A DNA stretch of 37,252 nt. It comes from an uncultured Blautia sp. (GTDB taxonomy: Bacteria; Bacillota; Clostridia; Lachnospirales; Lachnospiraceae). Shown in pieces: positions 31,732-37,252 of this stretch (positions within the stretch are counted from its first letter, which is position 1; each line of letters opens with the position of its first letter). Both the position numbers and the translations under genes were made by a program. The DNA lies in the NCBI GenBank assembly GCA_934378195.1, contig CAKRPO010000018.1, positions 1 through 37,252 on the forward strand, written 5' to 3'. The notes beneath the pieces are model-generated. The model was not told the origin of the DNA, made no database searches, and worked only from the letters and a program-made list of their open reading frames with translations.

Positions 31732-32775
31732 ATGAACGACAAATTAACCGCCCGGGAACTCAGTAACTTTTTTGGACAGCTGGGCATGCTGATTCATTCC
31801 GGCATTTCCGTAACAGAAGGTCTGACGATTCTCAAAGAAGAAAGTCAGACCGATACTGACCGTGAAATCCTTACTGACCTGCTTGCCTCCATCGAAGAAA
31901 CAGGCAGCCTGACAAAATCTATGGATGCTTCTGACAGATTTCCCCATTCTTCTGTTTCTTATGTAAGAACCGGTGAAGAAACAGGATGTCTGGATGAAAT
32001 TCTTAGCAGTCTGTCTACTCATTATGAACAGGAGCAGGAAATTTCTGATCAGATCCGCAATGCTGTTACCTACCCTCTGCTCATGCTTGGTATGATGGCT
32101 GTTATCATTGTTGTACTTCTCGTAAAAGTACTTCCTGTGTTTCAACAGGTATTTCAACAGATGGGAATGGAAATGAACTCAATTTCCCTCGGACTCCTGC
32201 ATGCCGGTAAAATTCTCAGTAATTATTCCGGCCTCTTTCTGATTCTGGCAGCTTTGCTGATCGCAGTTGTTCTTTTTCTAAGTCTGAGTTCGAAAGGCCA
32301 CCGAATTCTGAAAAAAGCCGCCTACCATTTTCCAGGATTTCGTGATATTCCGCTTGCCTCTGATTATAGTCGTCTTACCCAGGGGCTGGCACTCGGTCTG
32401 AAAAGTGGACTATCTCCCGATATGAGTCTGGAACTTTCTTCTGAATTGGTCTCGCACCCGGTTCTGTCAGATTGTCTGAAAGCGACCTCTGATCTGCTTA
32501 ACCAGGGAGTTCCTTTTTACCAGGCACTGACCGAATCAAAACTTTTTTCCGGTATGGAAGGGCGGCTTATTTCAGTCGGATTTCAGTCCGGTTCTGCCGA
32601 CGAAGCGCTTTCCAGGCTTTCTGTAAAATATCGCGAAAAAGCAGTTGATCTGATTTCTGAGGCAATTGCCATTGTTGAACCAACAATCGTTATCATCCTG
32701 TCTCTCCTTGTCGGTCTTGTCCTGCTTTCCGTTATGATGCCACTTCTGGGCATTCTCTCTGATATTGCATTGTGA
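31732..32775 (+). CDS. PilC/GspF-family inner membrane platform protein
   Basis: Platform protein of type IV pilus and type II secretion machines, to which the ATPase couples. 347 residues from ATG 31732, with AAAAGGAG upstream. Two GspF domains are visible, the first at 10-135 (ARELSNFFGQLGMLIHSGIS, YVRTGEETGCLDEIL) and the second at 195-320 (FTQ-like LTQGLALGLKSGL, ISVGFQSGSADEALSRL). Membrane segments lie at about 113-137, 165-187 and 315-342. The family is usually about 350-400 residues, so this is complete, with a short N-terminus. The same frame is open upstream through the previous gene; that is only a shadow. Confidence 0.93.
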   Translation: MNDKLTARELSNFFGQLGMLIHSGISVTEGLTILKEESQTDTDREILTDLLASIEETGSLTKSMDASDRFPHSSVSYVRTGEETGCLDEILSSLSTHYEQEQEISDQIRNAVTYPLLMLGMMAVIIVVLLVKVLPVFQQVFQQMGMEMNSISLGLLHAGKILSNYSGLFLILAALLIAVVLFLSLSSKGHRILKKAAYHFPGFRDIPLASDYSRLTQGLALGLKSGLSPDMSLELSSELVSHPVLSDCLKATSDLLNQGVPFYQALTESKLFSGMEGRLISVGFQSGSADEALSRLSVKYREKAVDLISEAIAIVEPTIVIILSLLVGLVLLSVMMPLLGILSDIAL

Positions 32776-32787
32776 GGTGACCTATAA

Positions 32788-33150
32788 ATGGAACTTTTTG
32801 ACAGTCACAGAAAAAAATTATTACGCAGACTCAGCCTGCTTCTGCCCTTATGTTTTCTTATGGTGATCAGCACTATTTTTTTGCTCAGTGTTACCTTTGC
32901 ATCAGAAGAAACATTACACAAAGAACAGCAGGCACTTGAACAGGCACTTGAAAGCGGTGCAATCCGTTCCTACGCCCTGAATGGACAATATCCCGAAAGC
33001 CTGGATCAGCTTTTGAGCGATTATCATATAACCTATGATCACTCCCGCTTTGTTGTCGATTATACACCAAACGGAAGTAACCTGCTCCCCTATATAAGTG
33101 TAATCATACTGTCTGATACAGCCAGCCATGGGAAGGAGGCTTTCAAGTGA
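32788..33150 (+). CDS. Small pilin-like membrane protein
   Basis: 120 residues, not a named family. Basic N-terminus (HRKKLLRRL), one hydrophobic helix (about 17-38), then an amphipathic helix (EQQALEQALESGAIRSYAL) and NGQYPESLDQLLSDY, a pattern typical of GspG/GspH-like pseudopilin heads. It lacks the G-FTLIE prepilin peptidase motif, so processing by PilD is doubtful. Its stop overlaps the next gene's GTG start (GTGA). Operon position between PilC and PilT supports a minor pilin-like role. Confidence 0.7.
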   Translation: MELFDSHRKKLLRRLSLLLPLCFLMVISTIFLLSVTFASEETLHKEQQALEQALESGAIRSYALNGQYPESLDQLLSDYHITYDHSRFVVDYTPNGSNLLPYISVIILSDTASHGKEAFK

Positions 33151-33644
33151 AAAAGAATTCAATTGACAAACATCCCATTTCTGATCTGGCTTCACTTATG
33201 CTTTTTGGACTTTTTGCACTTTTTCTTCTTCTCATTCTACTGTTTGCCGCACGTATCTACCAGCAGACAACTCGTAACACAGATGCAGAAAACACATTTG
33301 GGACGGCTGTTTCTTATATTACAACAAAATTCAGGCAACATGACCTGAAAGATGGCATTTTCATCAGCAGTCTGGATGGTTTGTCTGCATTATGTTTTCG
33401 TGATACGCTGAACGATCAGGAATATATCACGTATATCTATCTGGATCAGGGAGAACTCAAAGAACTCTTCACTCCATATGGTTCTTCCGCCAGTTCATCT
33501 ACTGGAACTACAATTGCCAAGCTTTCTGATTTCCAGATTACAGAAAGCGGTCCCGGTTTTTATCACCTTGAATTAACAGATTCTGCCGGAAATGAAGAAG
33601 CGTTTTATCTACACCAGAATTCTGTTTCTAAGGAGGCATCATGA
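33147..33644 (+). CDS. DUF4860-like membrane protein of the pilus-like operon
   Basis: 165 residues from GTG 33147, overlapping the preceding stop. The N-terminus PISDLASLMLFGLFALFLLLILLFAARIYQQT is one membrane segment preceded by a polar stretch (residues about 10-41). The rest is a soluble, beta-rich domain with a Ser/Thr-rich loop (SSASSSTGTT). I associate it with DUF4860, a clostridial family found next to pilus genes; that assignment is from memory and only moderately sure. No prepilin cleavage motif is seen. Confidence 0.72.
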   Translation: MKKNSIDKHPISDLASLMLFGLFALFLLLILLFAARIYQQTTRNTDAENTFGTAVSYITTKFRQHDLKDGIFISSLDGLSALCFRDTLNDQEYITYIYLDQGELKELFTPYGSSASSSTGTTIAKLSDFQITESGPGFYHLELTDSAGNEEAFYLHQNSVSKEAS

Positions 33645-34096
33645 AAAGAACATCCACGAATTCAAAAACAAGTCTTTTTCTGATGGAAATGATCTTTGCA
33701 CTGTTTTTTCTGGTTCTTTCCAGTACAGCCTGTATTCGCATTTTTATTGCAGCAAAGGCTAATCATATACAAGCTCAGGAATGGCATCACATGCAGCTGC
33801 TCACAACCTCTGTCGGCGAGATTCTGGAAAGCAGCGATGGAAATGCTCAAAACTTTCTCACGCTACTGCCAGATGGAAACATACAGGACAATGTTCTAAC
33901 ATGGTATTATGACGGTTCCTGGATATCCACTTCAACTTCACAGGCAGATTATGAAATGGATCTCAAATTGATTCAGACAGATTTTGTCAAACAGGGGACT
34001 CTTTCTTTTTATCGTTGTTCGGATCATACACAGATTTATACAATTGATTTATGTTTCCCTGGCACAGCCGCTTCAGATAAGGAGGCGATTTCATGA
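33641..34096 (+). CDS. Pseudopilin-like membrane protein
   Basis: 151 residues from ATG 33641, overlapping the preceding stop as ATGA. The hydrophobic helix SLFLMEMIFALFFLVLSS (about 11-28) carries a glutamate five residues in, like the Glu5 of type IV pilins, but there is no Gly and leader of classical type before it. After it comes a helix with an aromatic/basic pattern (AKANHIQAQEWHHMQLL) and a small C-terminal domain with two cysteines (about residues 126 and 138). Probably a minor pilin of this machine. Confidence 0.72.
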   Translation: MKRTSTNSKTSLFLMEMIFALFFLVLSSTACIRIFIAAKANHIQAQEWHHMQLLTTSVGEILESSDGNAQNFLTLLPDGNIQDNVLTWYYDGSWISTSTSQADYEMDLKLIQTDFVKQGTLSFYRCSDHTQIYTIDLCFPGTAASDKEAIS

Positions 34097-34584
34097 AGCA
34101 ACGTCACAGTTTTTTTACTGCAACTGGAATCCCTTCTTTGTTTCTGATATTTTCTGTACTCTGTCTGGCAGTCCTTTCTCTTCTCACTCTCGGAACTTCC
34201 CGTTCTGAGCTAAACCTTGCCCGCCAGTCCATGCAGCAGACAGAGGATTATTATACAGCCTGCTCTCAGGCTTCCACTGCGCTTACAGAATTTCAGACAA
34301 AACTGCAGGCTGCTTATCAGAAAGCTGACAATCAGCATGATTTCTTTTTGCTTGTTGAACAACTGGCTAAGGAAACTTCCGCCAGCACATTTGACTCCAA
34401 AGAACAGACCTTGTGCTTTCACGAAAAACTTTCTGATACACAGCAGCTCACAGTTAAATTAAAAATTTTATATCCAGAATCTGACAACAGAGTTTTTACT
34501 CAAATACTAGAATGGAAAACAGACTCTACTGCTTCCTGGAACCCGGATACCAGCCAGTCTGTTTACAAAGGAGGCAAATCATGA
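34093..34584 (+). CDS. PilX/GspK-like minor pilin-like protein
   Basis: 163 residues from ATG 34093, four-base overlap with the previous stop. One hydrophobic segment (about 12-34, PSLFLIFSVLCLAVLSLLTL), then a long helix (SRSELNLARQSMQQTEDYYTACSQASTALTEF; about 36-70) resembling the N-terminal helix of PilX/GspK tip proteins, then a soluble domain ending KGGKS. No peptidase cleavage motif. Its stop overlaps the start of the PilT-like gene. Confidence 0.7.
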   Translation: MKQRHSFFTATGIPSLFLIFSVLCLAVLSLLTLGTSRSELNLARQSMQQTEDYYTACSQASTALTEFQTKLQAAYQKADNQHDFFLLVEQLAKETSASTFDSKEQTLCFHEKLSDTQQLTVKLKILYPESDNRVFTQILEWKTDSTASWNPDTSQSVYKGGKS

Positions 34585-35642
34585 CCAAAGAACAAACGCT
34601 GGATTTTCTTTCCAAAGCCGCCAGTGAACATGCTTCAGATATTTTTATTATTGCCGGCCGTCCACTTTCCATCAAAACAGACGGTCATTTATCCACCTAT
34701 GGAGAGCGCCTGATGCCAGAACAAACGAATGAAATTCTCCAGATTATTTATCAACTGGCAGGTAACCGGGATATTTCGCGTCTGCATGATACAGGTGACG
34801 ATGACTTTTCCTTTTCTATTCCGGGATTATCACGTTTTCGTATTAACGCTTACAAACAGCGTGGATCTCTTGCAGCAGTCATACGTGTCATTGCCTTCCA
34901 GCTGCCTGACCCGGCTGAACTTTCTATTCCGGAAGATGTCATGAGTGTTGCGGATCTGACCAAGGGTATGGTACTTGTAACAGGTTCTGCCGGTAGCGGC
35001 AAATCAACCACTATGGCCTGCCTGATTGACCGAATTAATCACTCTCGTGAGGGACATATTATTACGCTGGAAGATCCACTGGAATATCTGCACCGACATG
35101 ACCGCTGTATCGTAAGCCAGCGTGAAATCTGTACCGATACAGAAAATTATATCACCTCGCTCCGTGCCACACTCCGGCAAAGTCCTGACGTTATCCTGCT
35201 TGGTGAAATGCGTGATCATGAAACAATCCAGACGGCTATGACAGCCGCCGAAACGGGGCATCTGATTCTTTCAAGTCTGCACACACTGGGCGCTGCAAAT
35301 TCTCTTAACCGTATCATTGACGTTTTTGAACCTTCTCAGCAGCATCAGATTATCATGCAGCTTTCTATGGTTCTGCAGGCCGTTATTTCTCAGCAGCTGA
35401 TTCCCGATGTTAACGGAAAAAACATTCCGGTTTTTGAGATCATGCGTCTCACTCCTGCTATCCGAAATATGATCCGTGACAATAAGATTCATCAGATTGA
35501 TGGGGTTATTTCTTCCAGTCCCGGACAGATGCGTTCCATGGATCAAAGTCTCTTTGAGTTATATAAAGCGGGGCGTATTACAAAGGATACAGCAATCAAT
35601 TATGCAATGAATCCGGAAATGCTCCGAAGGCGGCTTGGTTGA
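34581..35642 (+). CDS. pilT: PilT-like type IV pilus ATPase
   Basis: Hexameric secretion ATPase of the PilT (retraction) group; 353 residues from ATG 34581, with AGGAGG upstream. The N-terminal domain has ASDIFIIAGRPLSIKTDGHL, the PilT-style opening. The catalytic domain has Walker A GSAGSGKST (135-143), Asp box with EDPLE (164-168), Walker B VILLGEMRD (204-212) and His box AAETGHLILSSLHT (222-235). The C-terminal AIRNMIRDNKIHQIDGVI is the PilT-specific motif. No PilB is present in the window, so this may be the only motor or may work with a PilB encoded elsewhere. Last gene of the operon before a strong terminator. Confidence 0.92.
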   Translation: MTKEQTLDFLSKAASEHASDIFIIAGRPLSIKTDGHLSTYGERLMPEQTNEILQIIYQLAGNRDISRLHDTGDDDFSFSIPGLSRFRINAYKQRGSLAAVIRVIAFQLPDPAELSIPEDVMSVADLTKGMVLVTGSAGSGKSTTMACLIDRINHSREGHIITLEDPLEYLHRHDRCIVSQREICTDTENYITSLRATLRQSPDVILLGEMRDHETIQTAMTAAETGHLILSSLHTLGAANSLNRIIDVFEPSQQHQIIMQLSMVLQAVISQQLIPDVNGKNIPVFEIMRLTPAIRNMIRDNKIHQIDGVISSSPGQMRSMDQSLFELYKAGRITKDTAINYAMNPEMLRRRLG

Positions 35643-35657
35643 ACGTTTCTTACAGAT

Positions 35658-35700
35658 AAAAACTCCGTTTCAGGCTTATCACCTGAAACGGAGTTTTTTA
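35658..35700. terminator. Bidirectional terminator after pilT
   Basis: 16-base perfect hairpin (AAAACTCCGTTTCAGG, 35659-35674, with 35682-35697) and a 7-base loop, then T6 on the plus strand and A/T-rich sequence on the other. It separates convergent pilT and the surface protein gene. Confidence 0.92.
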
Positions 35701-35727
35701 TTGCTTATTTTTGTTTCCGAACAAATA

Positions 35728-37252
35728 TCAGTTCTTTTTGCTCATGAAACGTTTTTTTACAAAAACTACAATCGCTGCGATTGCTGCCAGAAGAATAGCT
35801 ACAAACGGAAGAATTGGTGTGTTATCTCCTGTCTTTACACCAGTCTTTGATGTAGTGCCTGATGAATTAGAACTCTGTGTCGTTGTGGTTGTCTTTTTGG
35901 TCTCTTCTTTTTCTCTGTTCACAATAGTTACAGATGCACTCAGATGTGTGATATCAAATGTAGCTGTCTTTGCACTGTAAGTTACTTTGTAAGAGAATTT
36001 CTCATCATCTGCTACCGGATTGCCATCTTCATCAGTCTCTGCAATGTAGAAGGTTAAAGTCTCATCATTTGCAACACCAAACTTGATTGTCTGGCTTGCT
36101 TCAGATGCATTGTTCAGATCCAGTTCTACAAGATTTGCAGATACGATATCTGCATCAGCAAGCTCTGTGAGTTCTTCGTCCATAAAGATTCCTGCGTAGA
36201 ACTTGTCAGTTCCCTTCTTTGCTTTGCCATCTACTCCAAGAAGTTTCTTGGTGATTGTCAGTTTGCCTTCTTTGTAGAAGCCGTCTGGAATCGTCAGGAA
36301 TTCATTTGTAAGGTATATGATCGTTGATCCATTTTCCTGTTCTACAGTTGCTTTATTTCCCTGTGTGAAGGTCGCCAGGAACGTCGCACCTGCCAGTGTG
36401 CCAGAGGTCAATGCATTTCCTTCTTCATCGCACTCTGCAACATAATAAGTCTTTCCAACCTGAACGTCGGTAAAGGAAGCTGTAGAAGCGGATGCATTTT
36501 TGAACTCGATTGCCTTAACTTCGGATACTCTTTCTGTGCATGCCTCATCGTTGTAGAGAGCAACATAGAAGGTAGCATCAATTGCACTCAATGCCTGATT
36601 GTTATGTACCAGATTCTTGGTTACTGTAATGGATGAACCTTTCAGCGTGTCTTTTATGGTGATTTCATTTCCTTCTGCACTTACTTCTGAAATTTCTTTG
36701 CCATTTACAGTGATCTTTGCACTTTCTGTTACGATCACTTTTCCATCCTTGTCTACGGTAAATGTTACTTTGTTCTGGATGGTATTGTAGCCATCTGGTG
36801 CTGCTGTTTCTTCCAGTGTATAGGTTCCTGGTTTCAGGCTGATTGTTTTGGATGTTCCATCAGAGATCCATTCAATCTTCTCAATCTCTACGCCGTCTTC
36901 CTGAACCCCTGCAAGTTCAAATTTTGCCCCTGCAAGTTCTTTTCCGCCAATGTCTGTTTTTGTCAACACTACATCATGTGGAATCAGTTCAAATGTATTT
37001 GTTACATCTGCAACTGCAGTTTCATCTTTTCTTACAGTTACAGTTCCTTCGCCTGTTGCAGTGAGGTCATAGCCTTCCATAGAAGCATCTTCTTTTACTT
37101 CTTCGACTGTGTATTCACCTACTGGGAGGTTCTCAATTGTGAGGCTTGCACCTGCTTTGATCTCCAGTACTACTTCGGTGTCGGATGCTGTTCCGTCCGC
37201 TGCATAGTACTTATCATCGCTGCCTTTTACTGTGAACTTGTAAGTCTTGTCT
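35728..37252 (-). CDS. SpaA/Cna-B-type sortase-anchored surface protein, 5' end beyond window
   Basis: C-terminal 507 residues visible; the frame is open to the right edge, so the methionine at 37080 is internal. Repeated pilin-like domains are seen. One Cna-B/SpaA domain (VLTKTDIGGKELAGAKFEL ... TLEETAAPDGY) has the Lys and Glu needed for an isopeptide crosslink. Then come two homologous domains of about 110 residues beginning SSITVTKNL and GKLTITKKL, each with a FY(V/A)xx(Y/F) segment and a later Y(V/I)AE(C/T)DE(E/D)G. A Thr/Ser linker, a GVKTGD motif, a hydrophobic helix (ILPFVAILLAAIAAIVVFV) and a KKRFMSKKN tail form a non-classical sortase signal. Likely an adhesin or pilus backbone on the cell wall. 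Confidence 0.88.
   Translation of the reverse strand, partial: DKTYKFTVKGSDDKYYAADGTASDTEVVLEIKAGASLTIENLPVGEYTVEEVKEDASMEGYDLTATGEGTVTVRKDETAVADVTNTFELIPHDVVLTKTDIGGKELAGAKFELAGVQEDGVEIEKIEWISDGTSKTISLKPGTYTLEETAAPDGYNTIQNKVTFTVDKDGKVIVTESAKITVNGKEISEVSAEGNEITIKDTLKGSSITVTKNLVHNNQALSAIDATFYVALYNDEACTERVSEVKAIEFKNASASTASFTDVQVGKTYYVAECDEEGNALTSGTLAGATFLATFTQGNKATVEQENGSTIIYLTNEFLTIPDGFYKEGKLTITKKLLGVDGKAKKGTDKFYAGIFMDEELTELADADIVSANLVELDLNNASEASQTIKFGVANDETLTFYIAETDEDGNPVADDEKFSYKVTYSAKTATFDITHLSASVTIVNREKEETKKTTTTTQSSNSSGTTSKTGVKTGDNTPILPFVAILLAAIAAIVVFVKKRFMSKKN

Noticed and set aside
34512..34580. Upstream ATG extension of PilT
   Set aside because: The added 23 residues lie inside the previous gene in another frame and are unlike PilT N-termini; ATG 34581 has AGGAGG and a four-base overlap.

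Overview
The window looks like a chromosomal stretch from a Lachnospiraceae-type anaerobic Firmicute (Bacillota; Blautia/Dorea/Ruminococcus-like). The reasons are the rpsB-tsf pair, the apt-rel-hemZ-hisS-aspS gene order, consensus SigA promoters often with an extended -10 TG, AGGAGG ribosome binding sites, HemZ, a DUF4860-like protein and KTGD-type sortase tails. No phage, insertion sequence, tRNA, rRNA or CRISPR array is visible. The genus is an inference.

Layout. 1-1780 (minus strand): rpsB-tsf with promoter and leader; tsf runs off the left edge. 1782-6074 (minus): a YtrA-like GntR repressor, an ABC ATPase and a large permease, with an RsuA-type pseudouridine synthase 9 bases further on. 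6303-10063 (minus): a membrane-anchored Ser/Thr kinase, a secreted protein, a HAD phosphatase and a CPBP membrane protease. 10064-10547: a gene-free stretch with a strong hairpin and a three-and-a-bit-copy 87-base tandem repeat. 10548-13200 (minus): degV-argS. 13424-18869 (minus): a MacB-like efflux operon with two HlyD-type adaptors, one ATPase and one FtsX-type permease. 19127-20302 (plus): an internally duplicated lipoprotein. 20376-29152 (minus): a seven-gene operon apt, rel, MBL hydrolase, hemZ, HD-GYP protein, hisS, aspS. 29349-30615 (minus): a secreted lethal-factor-like zinc metalloprotease behind a cyclic-di-GMP-I (GEMM-I) riboswitch and terminator. 30714-35700 (plus): a divergent operon with a transglutaminase-like lipoprotein, PilC/GspF, four small pilin-like membrane proteins and a PilT-like ATPase. 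35728-37252 (minus): the C-terminal part of a SpaA/Cna-B type surface protein with a sortase tail, cut by the right edge.

The most interesting region is 23.4-37.3 kb. A candidate c-di-GMP phosphodiesterase, a c-di-GMP riboswitch controlling a secreted protease, a compact type IV pilus-like operon and a sortase-anchored adhesin lie close together. This resembles the known Clostridioides difficile arrangement in which c-di-GMP riboswitches control a lethal-factor-like Pro-Pro endopeptidase and surface adhesins or pili. In this window the pilus cluster is unusual: it has a PilT-type ATPase but no PilB, prepilin peptidase or classical prepilin signal. The divergent lipoprotein carries a Pro-Pro motif just after its lipid anchor, which makes it a testable substrate candidate.
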